Source of the DNA: Roseovarius litoreus
GTDB taxonomy: Bacteria; Pseudomonadota; Alphaproteobacteria; Rhodobacterales; Rhodobacteraceae
Direction: 5' to 3'
Length of the DNA: 64,000 nt
Assembly (NCBI RefSeq): GCF_900142765.1
Contig: NZ_FRCB01000006.1
Span: 62,001-126,000 of the forward strand
Shown here: in pieces, positions 42,751 to 50,894 of the stretch
How positions within the stretch are numbered: position 1 is the stretch's first letter
Layout of the letters: every line of letters begins with the position of its first letter
Program-made: the position numbers and the translations under genes
The notes under the pieces: model-generated
What the model saw: the letters and a program-made list of their open reading frames with translations, nothing else
Told to the model about the DNA's origin: nothing
The model's database searches: none

Positions 42751-43458
42751 CTACTCCTCGGGCGCGGGCGCCCGCACGCCCGTGTTCGTGCCGCTGTCCG
42801 CTTCCGTGTCCGCCCCGCGCCAGACCACGGTTCCCAGGATCGTCAGGGCGTCCAGCGCCGGACCCCGGACCACACAAGGCGGCTCGGAGCGTTTCAGCCC
42901 CGACAGAACCATCAGCCCCGGCTCAGGCTGAGACACATAACTCATCCCCAGCTGCCCGTTGCGCAGATAGGCCCGGATCGCGTGGCCCGTGACCTTGCGC
43001 TGCCCGCCATCGACAAGGCACAGCGCCCCCTCGACCACCAGCGGTGACAGCCGGTCATCCGGCGCGATCACGAAACTCAGCTTTTCGGGCGTCAGCCCGC
43101 GCATCTCCAGCCACTCGCGCGCAAGGCCGATCGGCGCGGTCTGCCCATAGCGCCGCTCGCTGGGGTGGAACGGAATCGGCAGAAAGCCCGGTTTCGGCCC
43201 CTCGGCCCCGCCGCCCGGCTCGCCGAATCCCGGTTGCGCGGCGTTGCGCGGCTCCGCGCCATTATCGTGCAGCGTCAGCCGCAAGCCCATCGCGTCCAAC
43301 ACCTCGACCAGTTTCGATGTCTGGATATCGCGACCGTCCCGGATGCTGCGCAGCATGTTCAGATCGATGCCCAGCTTCCGCGCATAGCCTCGCAACCCGT
43401 GCCGGGCGATGCCCTCGTTGATACCGTCTCTCAGGATGTCGAAACTGAACTGTGTCAC
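42751..43458 (-). CDS. HTH regulator with S24/LexA-like C-terminal domain
   Basis: A 235-residue protein. The N-terminal 60 residues form a lambda-repressor-like helix-turn-helix (GLRGYARKLGIDLNMLRSIRDGRD). The C-terminal part (from about 100) resembles the S24 peptidase/CI-type domain (DRLSPLVVEGALCLVDGGQRKVTGHAIRAY), but a clear Ser-Lys dyad is not obvious, so auto-cleavage is doubtful. It starts with GTG and has no strong ribosome site. Targets are unknown. Could act as a phage-type or stress repressor. Confidence 0.75.
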   Translation of the reverse strand: MTQFSFDILRDGINEGIARHGLRGYARKLGIDLNMLRSIRDGRDIQTSKLVEVLDAMGLRLTLHDNGAEPRNAAQPGFGEPGGGAEGPKPGFLPIPFHPSERRYGQTAPIGLAREWLEMRGLTPEKLSFVIAPDDRLSPLVVEGALCLVDGGQRKVTGHAIRAYLRNGQLGMSYVSQPEPGLMVLSGLKRSEPPCVVRGPALDALTILGTVVWRGADTEADSGTNTGVRAPAPEE

Positions 43459-43626
43459 AGGCGCGAGTTTGCACGAAACTCCGTTGTTGACCAGAAGGTT
43501 AATTGATTACACAATGTGTAAATGGTGACGCAAATATCGTGGCTTGCGCGTGGACGAGGAACCTGAAAATACCGTTGCCCCCCAAGGTTGCGCAGCCTGC
43601 CGTCAGCCTTTCTTGGATGGTCCGCG

Positions 43627-43854
43627 ATGACCGACTGCGACCCAGCCTCCGATCTTCTGCGGGCTCTGGAAGACATGCTGGCGCAGGCCCGCCGCCTGCG
43701 CGAAGAGCTGAGCCAAGTGTCCGACCCGGCCGAACGTGCCCAGATTGTCGCCGAGCTGCGCGACACGCTTTCGCAACTCTCCACCCTCCTGTCCGAGATC
43801 GACGCGATGGGCGGTATGGACTTCCTCTTCGCCTCGCCCGTGGGCCGGGCCTGA
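43627..43854 (+). CDS. Small coiled-coil hypothetical protein
   Basis: A 75-residue acidic, helical protein (DLLRALEDMLAQARRLREELSQVSD, then AEQ-type heptads and a hydrophobic tail MGGMDFLFASPVGRA). An in-frame ATG at 43588 would give 88 residues. No family recognised. It is divergent from the S24-like regulator (168 bp between starts), and a terminator-like hairpin lies about 190 bp downstream. Confidence 0.55.
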   Translation: MTDCDPASDLLRALEDMLAQARRLREELSQVSDPAERAQIVAELRDTLSQLSTLLSEIDAMGGMDFLFASPVGRA

Positions 43855-43977
43855 CCCGCGTCGTCCGGTCGATCATCACGACCGCGTCACGTTCTCATGC
43901 GCCGCCATGCCCCTCGGGCACGCGCCCGGCCGATATCTGCGGCGGGGGCGGGCAGGGGGCGCGCAGGGGGCGAAATA

Positions 43978-44010
43978 CGGGAGTTGTGTACGGGATGGAC
44001 ACAACTCCCG
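43978..44010. promoter_or_regulatory. 12-bp perfect inverted repeat
   Basis: CGGGAGTTGTGT (43978-43989) and ACACAACTCCCG (43999-44010) are perfect complements with a nine-base loop; flanking CGAAAT/TTTCG nearly extends the stem. It could be an operator or a structural RNA element. Confidence 0.6.
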
Positions 44011-44041
44011 TTTCGCTCGTCTTATTTCGTCCCAAACCCGT

Positions 44042-44072
44042 GTAGGATTTGTACCAAACCTACGCATTTTTT
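44042..44072 (+). terminator. Terminator-like hairpin
   Basis: GTAGG, a bulged A, then TTT pairs with AAACCTAC (44056-44063) around GTACC, and six T follow at 44067-44072. It could end the transcript of the small coiled-coil gene or of a small RNA. Confidence 0.55.
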
Positions 44073-44275
44073 CCGGCGACGGGGCCATGCTGTCATGCCT
44101 TTGTCACACTGGTGTATATCGCCTCTGGATCAGCCTGCTGCATCTTGAGGCCATTTTCAAGTCATCCACAACTTATTGCGGTTATCCTCAACAAATAGCT
44201 TTACAGGGTATGCCAAACCACGCACCATATCTTGTAGGACGGGTGGAATCCTCCCCCTTCCTTAGAGCAGGCACC

Positions 44276-44308
44276 TAGCGCTTGGGGCGCTGCAAAGCCC
44301 CGGCGCTA
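44276..44308 (+). promoter_or_regulatory. Hairpin in the 5' leader of the ybjN-like gene
   Basis: TAGCGC (44276-44281) pairs with GCGCTA (44303-44308) and GGGGC (44284-44288) with GCCCC (44297-44301). It ends 20 bases before the ATG, just ahead of the GAGGT ribosome site. Confidence 0.45.
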
Positions 44309-44328
44309 CAGCAAAATGAGGTGGCGCC

Positions 44329-44829
44329 ATGGCACTGTCCGAGCAGTTCTTGCAGGAAGATCTCCATCCGATTGATATCGTTGAACATCTTGCCGAACAT
44401 CACGACTGGGAATTTGATCGTATCGGCGACGATCAGATCGCAATGGCCGTAGAGGGCCAGTGGCGCACCTACTCGATCACGCTGGCCTGGTCCTCCTATG
44501 ATGAAACCCTCCGCATGGTCTGCACCTTCGAGATGGAACCTCCCGAAGAAAAAATTCCTGCACTTTATCATATACTTAACGATGTGAACGATCAGTGCTG
44601 GGCCGGCGCTTTCACCTATTGGGACGAACAGAAACTGATGGTCTACCGCTACGGTCTGGTGATGACCGGCGCCCAAGCCGTCAGCCCCGATCAGGTGGAC
44701 ACCCTGATTCATGCCGCCTTCACCAATTGCGAGCGTTTTTATCCGGCTTTTCAATTGGTTGTCTGGGGCGATCAAACTCCGGAACAGGCCATTCAGGTCG
44801 CCATCGCCGAAGCTTTCGGCCGCGCCTGA
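44329..44829 (+). CDS. YbjN-domain protein
   Basis: A 166-residue cytoplasmic protein with the YbjN-like type III secretion chaperone fold pattern: an N-terminal helix (MALSEQFLQEDLHPIDIVEHLAEHHDW in part), a beta meander (TYSITLAWSSYDETLRMVCTFEME) and a C-terminal helix. YbjN proteins affect stress and motility in E. coli; the mechanism is unknown. GAGGT is six bases before the ATG. proC follows 91 bp later. Confidence 0.85.
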   Translation: MALSEQFLQEDLHPIDIVEHLAEHHDWEFDRIGDDQIAMAVEGQWRTYSITLAWSSYDETLRMVCTFEMEPPEEKIPALYHILNDVNDQCWAGAFTYWDEQKLMVYRYGLVMTGAQAVSPDQVDTLIHAAFTNCERFYPAFQLVVWGDQTPEQAIQVAIAEAFGRA

Positions 44830-44920
44830 CCGCCCAAAACCCTCTCCGCGGCGCCATTGCACACCCCCGGCGCCGCGCGTATCCCTACCATGATCATAAA
44901 TTGGGAATGGGAATCGGATC

Positions 44921-45736
44921 ATGGATATGGACGAATTGGCCCGCCGCGGCCTTGTTTTATTGGGCTGTGGCAAGATGGGATCGGCCATGCTGCAGGGCTG
45001 GCTGTCCGGCGGACTGCCCCCCAAATCCGTCTGGGTGATCGATCCCAACCCCTCGGAGTGGCTGCAATCGACCGGTGTGAACATCAACACCGATCTGCCC
45101 GCCAGCCCCGCCATCGTGCTGATCGCCGTCAAACCCCAGATGATGGGGGATGCCCTTCCCGCCATTGCGGCGATGGGCAATGCCGAAACGCTCTTTGTCT
45201 CGGTCGCTGCCGGAACGCCGATTTCCTCTTTTGAACAAGAACTTGGCGCGCAAAGCCCGATCATCCGCGCGATGCCCAACACCCCCGCCGCCGTGGGTCG
45301 GGGCATCACTGCGATCATCGGAAACGCCCATGCCCGGCCACAACATCTTGATCTGGCCGAAACGCTTCTTTCCGCCGTAGGACAGGTGGTGCGCCTCGAT
45401 CACGAGGACCAGATGGATGCCGTCACCGGCGTCTCCGGCTCCGGTCCGGCCTACGTGTTCCACATGATAGAATGCATGGCCCGCGCCGGCGAAGCCCAGG
45501 GCCTCTCGCCCGAGCTTGCAATGCAGCTGGCCCAAGCCACCGTCGCCGGCGCCGGCGCCTTGGCCGAAGCCGCCGACGAGACGCCCGCGCAGCTCAGGGT
45601 CAATGTCACAAGCCCCAACGGCACCACGCAGGCCGGTCTCGAGGTGCTGATGGACGAGGCCAAGGGCTTGCCTTTATTGATGAAAAAGACCATCGCCGCC
45701 GCCGCCGACCGCTCGCGGGAGCTGCGCAATGGCTGA
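44921..45736 (+). CDS. proC: Pyrroline-5-carboxylate reductase
   Basis: A 271-residue enzyme for the last step of proline synthesis. The NAD(P) site is [18 protein letters not shown], and the C-terminal signature [13 protein letters not shown] with the preceding [14 protein letters not shown] is complete. It overlaps the csaA-like gene by eight bases and leads a three-gene operon (proC, csaA-like, dehydrogenase). Confidence 0.96.
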   Translation: MDMDELARRGLVLLGCGKMGSAMLQGWLSGGLPPKSVWVIDPNPSEWLQSTGVNINTDLPASPAIVLIAVKPQMMGDALPAIAAMGNAETLFVSVAAGTPISSFEQELGAQSPIIRAMPNTPAAVGRGITAIIGNAHARPQHLDLAETLLSAVGQVVRLDHEDQMDAVTGVSGSGPAYVFHMIECMARAGEAQGLSPELAMQLAQATVAGAGALAEAADETPAQLRVNVTSPNGTTQAGLEVLMDEAKGLPLLMKKTIAAAADRSRELRNG

Positions 45737-46070
45737 CCTGATCTCGATCGACGATTTCCTCAAGGTCGATATCCGCGTCGGCACCGTGATCCGCGCCGAA
45801 CCCTTCCCCGAGGCTCGCAAACCCGCGATCAAGCTATGGATCGACTTCGGACCCGAGCTTGGCGAAAAGAAAACCAGTGCTCAGATCACCGCGCATTACA
45901 GCCCCGACGACCTGCCGGGGCGTCAGGTGATCGCCGTCACCAACTTTCCGGCCCGCCAGATCGGCCCCTTCATGTCCGAAGTGCTGGTGCTTGGCCTGTC
46001 CGATGAAAAAGGCCAGATCGTATTGCTGGCCCCCGACAAACCTGTGCCCAACGGGGAGAAGATGCATTGA
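45729..46070 (+). CDS. CsaA-type tRNA-binding domain protein
   Basis: A 113-residue OB-fold protein like the tRNA-binding domain of Trbp111/Csa[40 protein letters not shown], and [23 protein letters not shown]. CsaA has been proposed as an export chaperone; tRNA-related binding is also possible. It overlaps proC by eight bases and the dehydrogenase by four (TTGA). Confidence 0.9.
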   Translation: MADLISIDDFLKVDIRVGTVIRAEPFPEARKPAIKLWIDFGPELGEKKTSAQITAHYSPDDLPGRQVIAVTNFPARQIGPFMSEVLVLGLSDEKGQIVLLAPDKPVPNGEKMH

Positions 46071-47026
46071 GCCGCGTATACCTGACCCGCCCCCTGCCAG
46101 ACCGCGTTCTTGCGCGTGCCCGGGATCTCTTCGACGAGGTCGAAGTGCGTGAAGAGACCGCGCCACTCAAGATAGGGCAGATGCGCGCCGCGCTGGCACT
46201 CTATGATGGGGTTTTGCCAACGCTTGGCGACATGTTCTCGGCCGAGGTGTTTTTGGATACCGAGAACCCGCGCTGCAAGGTGCTGGCCAATTTCGGGGTG
46301 GGATACAACCATATCGACGTGCGCGCCGCCCGCGCGGCGGGCGTCATGGTCACCAACACCCCTGGCGCCGTCACCGATGCCACCGCCGATATCGCCATGA
46401 CCCTGATCCTGATGAGTGCGCGCCGCGCTGGCGAGGGCGAGCGGCTGGTGCGCGCCGGCAAATGGGAAGGCTGGCACCCCACGCAGATGTTGGGCATGCA
46501 TGTCTCGGGCAAGACGGTGGGGATCATCGGCATGGGCCGGATCGGTCAGGCGATCGCACAGCGCTGTCATATGGGGTTCGGGATGGATGTGGTCTATTAC
46601 AACCGCTCGGAAAAGGAGTTGGCCTTTCCCGCCACGCGCGCCGACAGCCTGCAATCGCTGGCCGAACAGGCCGATATCGTCGTTGTCGCCGTGCCGGGTG
46701 GGGCCGAGACGCACCATATGATCGGCGCCGATCTTTTTGCCGCGATGAAGCCAACCGCGCATTTCGTCAACATTGCCCGTGGCGACGTGGTCAACGAGGT
46801 GGCGCTGATCGCCGCGCTGCAGGTTGGTCGCATCGCAGGCGCTGGCTTGGATGTCTATGAGCACGAACCCGAGGTTCCAAATGCCTTGCGCAGCATGGAA
46901 AACGTGACGCTCTTGCCGCATCTGGGCACGGCCGCGCTCGAGGTGCGCGAGGCGATGGGGATGATGGCGGTCGATAACCTTTACGCGGCCTTGCACGGCG
47001 AAACGCCACCGAACCTTGTGAATTAG
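46067..47026 (+). CDS. D-2-hydroxyacid dehydrogenase (glyoxylate/hydroxypyruvate reductase-like)
   Basis: A 319-residue NAD(P)-dependent dehydrogenase. The Rossmann motif is [14 protein letters not shown]; the catalytic Arg is in [10 protein letters not shown], the Glu in HEPE, and the His in LLPHLGTAA. It is closest in pattern to GyaR/GhrB-type enzymes that reduce glyoxylate or hydroxypyruvate. It uses TTG as start (46067), which overlaps the csaA-like stop as TTGA; no ATG or GTG is available near the N-terminus. Confidence 0.9.
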   Translation: MSRVYLTRPLPDRVLARARDLFDEVEVREETAPLKIGQMRAALALYDGVLPTLGDMFSAEVFLDTENPRCKVLANFGVGYNHIDVRAARAAGVMVTNTPGAVTDATADIAMTLILMSARRAGEGERLVRAGKWEGWHPTQMLGMHVSGKTVGIIGMGRIGQAIAQRCHMGFGMDVVYYNRSEKELAFPATRADSLQSLAEQADIVVVAVPGGAETHHMIGADLFAAMKPTAHFVNIARGDVVNEVALIAALQVGRIAGAGLDVYEHEPEVPNALRSMENVTLLPHLGTAALEVREAMGMMAVDNLYAALHGETPPNLVN

Positions 47027-47078
47027 ACGCATCAAAGCCGGGCTGCCGCGCCGTCACGCTTGACCTTGCGGCAGCCAT

Positions 47079-47109
47079 CGGATGATCTGATGGCGTCATC
47101 CGGAGGAGG
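47079..47109 (+). promoter_or_regulatory. Hairpin just before the ribosome site of the FabH-like gene
   Basis: CGGATGA (47079-47085) pairs with TCATCCG (47096-47102) around ten bases, and the strong ribosome site GGAGGAGG begins at the last stem base. It could limit or regulate translation. Confidence 0.35.
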
Positions 47110-47115
47110 GGCCCG

Positions 47116-48237
47116 ATGCACAGACCCGCCATTACAGGCAGCGGCGTTTTCACGCCCGATCAGGTTATCACAAATGATGAGCTGGTCGCTGCCTTCAACG
47201 CCTATGCCGAGCGTTTCAATGCCGAAAACGCCGACGCCATCGCGGCGGGCCACGTTTCGGCCAAGGCGCCGTCTTCGTCGGAATTCATCCTCGGAGCCTC
47301 GGGGATAGAGCAACGTCATGTCATGGACAAAACCGGCGTTCTGGACCCTGCCGTGATGCATCCACAGTTTCGCCAGCGAAGCGATGATGAGCCGTCGATC
47401 ATGGCAGAGATGGCGCTGGATGCCGGGCGCAAGGCGCTTGAACAAGCCGGGCGGCGCGCCGATGAGGTCGATCTGGTGATCTGTGCCGCCTCGAACCATG
47501 AGCGCCCCTATCCCGCTATTGCCATTGAAATTCAACAGCTTCTGGGGGCTGGCGGCTTTGCGTTCGATATGAATGTCGCCTGTTCCTCGGCCACTTTCGG
47601 CATTCAGGCGGCCTCCGACATGATCCGCTCTGGGTCAGTGCGCTGTGCGCTGGTGGTCAGTCCCGAGATCTGCTCGGGCCATCTGGAATGGCGCGACAGG
47701 GATTGTCATTTCATCTTCGGAGATGTCTGCACGGCGCTTGTTCTGGAACGCGCCGAAGACGCCAAAGGCGCACATTTCGTCGTGCGCTCCACGCGCTGCG
47801 CCACGCAGTTTTCCAACAATATCCGCAACAATAACGGGTTTCTGCGCCGCACCCGGCCCGATGGCTTGAAGGATCGCCGCGACATGCAGTTCATGCAGGA
47901 AGGCCGTAAGGTCTTCAAGGAAGTGCTGCCCATGGTCTCGGCGCATATTGCGGCGCATCTGTGGGACGAATCCGTGGAGGCCAGCGATCTGCGGCGTCTT
48001 TGGCTGCATCAGGCGAACAAGTCGATGAACGATTTCATCGGCAAGAAGGTCATGGGCCGCGTGCCCGAACCCGACGAACAGCCCAATATCCTGCAGGATT
48101 ACGCCAATACCTCGTCCGCGGGGTCGATCATCGCGTTTTCCAAGTATTCCAGTGACCTGCAGCCGGGTGATGCCGGTCTGATCTGTTCCTTCGGGGCGGG
48201 ATACTCGGTGGGTTCGGTGCTGGTCGAGCGCGGCTGA
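47116..48237 (+). CDS. FabH-like beta-ketoacyl-ACP synthase III family protein
   Basis: A 373-residue thiolase-fold protein. The catalytic triad of FabH enzymes is visible: Cys156 in NVACSSATFG, His298 in LHQANKSMND and Asn331 in DYANTSSAGS. It is about 50 residues longer than standard FabH (near 320), mainly in the N-terminal half and around residues 225-265. That suggests a special acyl substrate rather than the general fatty-acid initiation enzyme, which is usually next to plsX. Single gene. Confidence 0.88.
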   Translation: MHRPAITGSGVFTPDQVITNDELVAAFNAYAERFNAENADAIAAGHVSAKAPSSSEFILGASGIEQRHVMDKTGVLDPAVMHPQFRQRSDDEPSIMAEMALDAGRKALEQAGRRADEVDLVICAASNHERPYPAIAIEIQQLLGAGGFAFDMNVACSSATFGIQAASDMIRSGSVRCALVVSPEICSGHLEWRDRDCHFIFGDVCTALVLERAEDAKGAHFVVRSTRCATQFSNNIRNNNGFLRRTRPDGLKDRRDMQFMQEGRKVFKEVLPMVSAHIAAHLWDESVEASDLRRLWLHQANKSMNDFIGKKVMGRVPEPDEQPNILQDYANTSSAGSIIAFSKYSSDLQPGDAGLICSFGAGYSVGSVLVERG

Positions 48238-48427
48238 AGCGCGCCTTTCATTTCGCATCAAGCCTCGTTTACAGGGTCGCTCCGCGATCTTCTGTGCCTC
48301 GGGCCGCGCCATGAGATCAAAATAGTTTCGCCAAACTTACGTCATCTTTGGCACGGATCTTGCGGTATCGCCATGCCGAGTTTCGGCGCTGTCGACCATT
48401 TGTCGCGATAGTGAGGATACCTGTAAG

Positions 48428-49021
48428 ATGCATATCATTCAGAAGTTTTTAATGTCCCAAGCGCCACGCTCCCTTCTTTTCGGGGCGATCGGCATGGTGA
48501 TGTCTGCCGCTGCCGCGACCGCGGGCAACACCTTCCTGCTTGCAAGCGTCGAGATGCCGCCGCCGAACGGAGCAAGGAATATCTGCGCGAAATACGATTG
48601 GGCTTGTGGCGGTCAGGTCAAGGCATCGCTCAGCGTCGAGCAAGAACTGGCATTGGTCAAACAGATCAACACTCAGGTCAATGCATCGGTGAAGCCCGCC
48701 TCGGACCGTGGCCAGTTCCGCAGCGGGGATTACTGGTCCTTGCCGACGGCGTCGGGGGGCGATTGCGAAGATTTCGCTCTTCTTAAGAAACGCGAGTTGG
48801 TGCGCCTTGGCGTGGATCACCGCAAACTGTTGCTGGCGACGGTCCTTGACCGCAAAAGGGTGCCGCATGCCGTCCTGGTCTACCGATCGGATCGGGGCGA
48901 CCTGCTGCTGGACAATCTGACTAACGATATCCGCGATTGGCGATCCTCGAGATATATCTTTCTGAGAATGCAGAACCCGCAAAACCCACGAAGCTGGGTC
49001 GGTGGTTTTCAGCAAGGCTGA
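48428..49021 (+). CDS. Transglutaminase-like cysteine peptidase (BTLCP/LapG-like)
   Basis: A 197-residue exported protein with an N-terminal signal/anchor (residues 12-32). The cysteine-peptidase triad is seen as GDCEDFALLK (Cys113), PHAVL (His147) and LLDNLT (Asp162), the pattern of bacterial transglutaminase-like cysteine proteinases. The best-known member, LapG, cuts a large adhesin from the surface and is controlled by LapD; neither partner is nearby. GAGGA precedes the ATG. It belongs to a patch of secreted-protein genes. Confidence 0.85.
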   Translation: MHIIQKFLMSQAPRSLLFGAIGMVMSAAAATAGNTFLLASVEMPPPNGARNICAKYDWACGGQVKASLSVEQELALVKQINTQVNASVKPASDRGQFRSGDYWSLPTASGGDCEDFALLKKRELVRLGVDHRKLLLATVLDRKRVPHAVLVYRSDRGDLLLDNLTNDIRDWRSSRYIFLRMQNPQNPRSWVGGFQQG

Positions 49022-49163
49022 CCCAGCTAAACTTACCTGAAAGACCGGAGGCCGCACGCCCCGCGCAAGCGTGGCGCGCGGCTTTATTGTTTCAAATATG
49101 AGCACTTTCGGCGCATCGCCGGCTCATTGCACGGCCGTGTGAAACGCAGATTGCGTCACGCCG

Positions 49164-49178
49164 TTTCCAAAATGGAAA
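49164..49178. promoter_or_regulatory. 15-bp palindrome
   Basis: TTTCCA-AAA-TGGAAA is a perfect palindrome. Possible operator; factor unknown. Confidence 0.35.
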
Positions 49179-49202
49179 AAGTTTATATCCAGATTTGTCA
49201 AC

Positions 49203-49224
49203 AATCACACTATATGTTGTGATT
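49203..49224. promoter_or_regulatory. Inverted repeat, possible operator
   Basis: AATCACA (49203-49209) and TGTGATT (49218-49224) are perfect complements separated by eight bases. The orientation is the opposite of the CRP/FNR pattern. Confidence 0.35.
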
Positions 49225-49420
49225 TACACTGATAAAAATCAACATTTTGATATATACGCGAATCCTTCATTCTGGAAACAGGCAGAATGTGTCGAAAATC
49301 TGGCGGGAATGCGTTAAGAATCGAAAATGTTTAGATCAGTTATAACGTGTAGACCATTTATTAGGTGAAAGTTTGTGTTCCGCTGTGGGGGCGTAAAGAG
49401 CAGACTTTGGGAGAATAACT

Positions 49421-49999
49421 TTGAAACGCAAATTTGTGGCTTGGACCACGATTGGAGCATTTTGCTCTCTGGCAACTTTGGCCGCCCCTGCAATCGCTGA
49501 TACAAGATGCACCGCCTGGACGGCCATGACGACGCAATCCGTCGAAGAGCTGTGCGAATGTGATCGCGTGACCCGTGGATTTGTCGCCCAGCTTCAGCGC
49601 AGCGCCAGTTTCGCATCCATCCTCGCCGAAACCCAGTTGGCATGTCCCGGTCTGGCCGTTGTGCTGACCGAGGTCGAGACCTTCTCGACTGCCGCCGCAT
49701 CGGGCGTCGGCAACGGGCCGGGTGTCGGCGCCGATGGCGGCGGAGGCCCTGGGGGAGTCGGCGGCGCAGGTGGCCGTGGCGGCGGTGGCGCTGGTGGTGG
49801 AGCCGGTGGTGGCGCTGGTGGCGGCGCTGGTGGTGGAGCCGGTGGCGGCGCTGGTGGTGGAGCCGGTGGTGGCGCTGGTGGTGGAGCCGGTGGTGGCGCT
49901 GGTGGCGGCGCTGGTGGTGGAGCCGGTGGCGGCGCTGGTGGTGGAGCCGGTGGCGGCGCCGGTGGTGGAGCCGGTGGTGGAAGAGGCCCCGCCGGTTGA
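49421..49999 (+). CDS. Exported glycine-rich minisatellite protein
   Basis: A 192-residue protein. It starts with TTG (GGGAG ribosome site ten bases upstream) and a signal peptide (KRKFVAWTTIGAFCSLATLAAPAIA). The mature N-terminal part (about residues 28-95) has five cysteines and no recognised domain. From residue 121 the sequence is 16 tandem Gly-Gly-Gly-Ala units, then GGGRGPAG and stop. The repeat unit is 12 bp, so unit loss or gain keeps the frame. Another plus frame is open through the repeat and ends in a cysteine-containing tail (stop at 50048), so an ancient frame change near the repeat end is possible. Confidence 0.6.
   Translation: MKRKFVAWTTIGAFCSLATLAAPAIADTRCTAWTAMTTQSVEELCECDRVTRGFVAQLQRSASFASILAETQLACPGLAVVLTEVETFSTAAASGVGNGPGVGADGGGGPGGVGGAGGRGGGGAGGGAGGGAGGGAGGGAGGGAGGGAGGGAGGGAGGGAGGGAGGGAGGGAGGGAGGGAGGGAGGGRGPAG
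49781..49972 (+). repeat. 12-bp minisatellite, 16 units
   Basis: Three main unit types alternate (GGTGGTGGAGCC, GGTGGTGGCGCT, GGTGGCGGCGCT). The order of units 2-7 (49793-49864) is repeated exactly in units 9-14 (49877-49948), which points to a 72-bp internal duplication. Confidence 0.95.
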
Positions 50000-50076
50000 G
50001 GCGGTGACGCTCCACGCCGTGCCCTGCGATATTTGTTCGAACCTGTAATGCGCCTGATCACATTGAGGAAAACAAG

Positions 50077-50847
50077 ATGAAACTGACAGCAGCAATAATG
50101 CTAACCGCTACCTGCATGACCGGCGCAATGGCGCACGCGGCGACGGTTGATATAAGTACATCCGGCACATGGTCCAATGCTGCGCCTGACGATGTGTTTG
50201 GCTTGCAGATCACCGACGAGGGAAGCCGCATTGCCTGGGGTGACCCTGTGCCAAAAGGTCCAGAAGATCTCGGACCGCAAAGCGCATACAGGTTCGATGG
50301 TGTCGATGCGAAAGACGTTTCGAACGAGTTCTCTCTTGGTGTCTTCACACATGAGAACTTCGCTATCTGGCTCGACACTGAAACCTTCTATGAAAGTTCC
50401 CCGGGCGCTGCTGACGGAGATAAGCCCACAATAACCGGCGCAACCCTAACCGTGGATATCGAAGGCGATATTCATGGCCATGTCTTCAGTTTTTCTTCGG
50501 TCTTCAACTTTCTGCATGATGAAACCGATAATACGTGTGTGAATGTGTCTGGCGCGGCAGCGGATTGTGACAATGATATCGTGACCTTGGTAAGCTGGTC
50601 CGCAGCCCCGCAAACGGTGCGCGTCGGAGATTTGGTCTACACTTTTGAAGTGGACGGTTTCTATCTCGACGAACAAGGTGACACCCCGTTCACCAAATTC
50701 TCCACCATCGAGGAACAAGAGAACGCGGCTTATCTGCGCGGTTCCTATTCCGTGGCACCGATCCCGCTGCCGGCGACACTGCCTTTGCTGCTTGGAGCAA
50801 TTGGCGGAATGGTGGCCTTCGGGCGCCGAAAGGCCCGCGCGGCCTGA
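50077..50847 (+). CDS. VPLPA-CTERM protein with choice-of-anchor K (THxN)-like domain
   Basis: A 256-residue exported protein. Signal peptide at 1-21. The middle has SGTWSNA, RIAWGDP and SLGVFTHENFAIW, which resembles the THxN / choice-of-anchor K domain seen in PEP-CTERM-type proteins. The end is a sorting signal, IPLPATLPLLLGAIGGMVAFGRRKARAA, almost the same type as in the VWA protein at 36.5 kb. Likely processed by an exosortase located elsewhere. TTGAGGAAAACAAG precedes the ATG. It lies 78 bp after the glycine-rich gene. Confidence 0.85.
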   Translation: MKLTAAIMLTATCMTGAMAHAATVDISTSGTWSNAAPDDVFGLQITDEGSRIAWGDPVPKGPEDLGPQSAYRFDGVDAKDVSNEFSLGVFTHENFAIWLDTETFYESSPGAADGDKPTITGATLTVDIEGDIHGHVFSFSSVFNFLHDETDNTCVNVSGAAADCDNDIVTLVSWSAAPQTVRVGDLVYTFEVDGFYLDEQGDTPFTKFSTIEEQENAAYLRGSYSVAPIPLPATLPLLLGAIGGMVAFGRRKARAA

Positions 50848-50894
50848 TCGCGGCAGCTTGGCCGGGGCTGGGGCAGGGGGCTGGCCCCGGCCCA

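Larger units (their letters stand above)
43855..44328. other. 474-bp intergenic region with several hairpins
   Basis: No protein-coding frame looks real here. The region holds a 12-bp perfect stem (43978-44010), a terminator-like hairpin with six T (44042-44072) and a hairpin in the ybjN leader (44276-44308). From about 44100 to 44270 the sequence is AT-richer and may contain the ybjN promoter, but I cannot pick one with confidence. Confidence 0.5.
49022..49420. other. 399-bp AT-rich intergenic region with palindromes
   Basis: The region is clearly richer in A and T than the rest of the window. It contains two short palindromes (49164-49178 and 49203-49224) and an ATCAA-CATT-TTGAT block near 49238. 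It is probably the control region of the glycine-rich protein gene. No RNA gene or convincing ORF. Confidence 0.5.

Noticed and set aside
49238..49251. ATCAA-CATT-TTGAT as an FNR box
   Set aside because: The half-sites face the wrong way compared with the FNR consensus TTGAT-N4-ATCAA.
49781..49972. Tandem repeat considered as a CRISPR array
   Set aside because: Units are 12 bp, contiguous, without spacers and in frame; no cas genes.
49361..50095. Minus-strand Thr/Ser/Ala and Pro-rich repeat ORFs opposite the glycine-rich gene
   Set aside because: They come only from the 12-bp repeat; the plus frame has a ribosome site and signal peptide.
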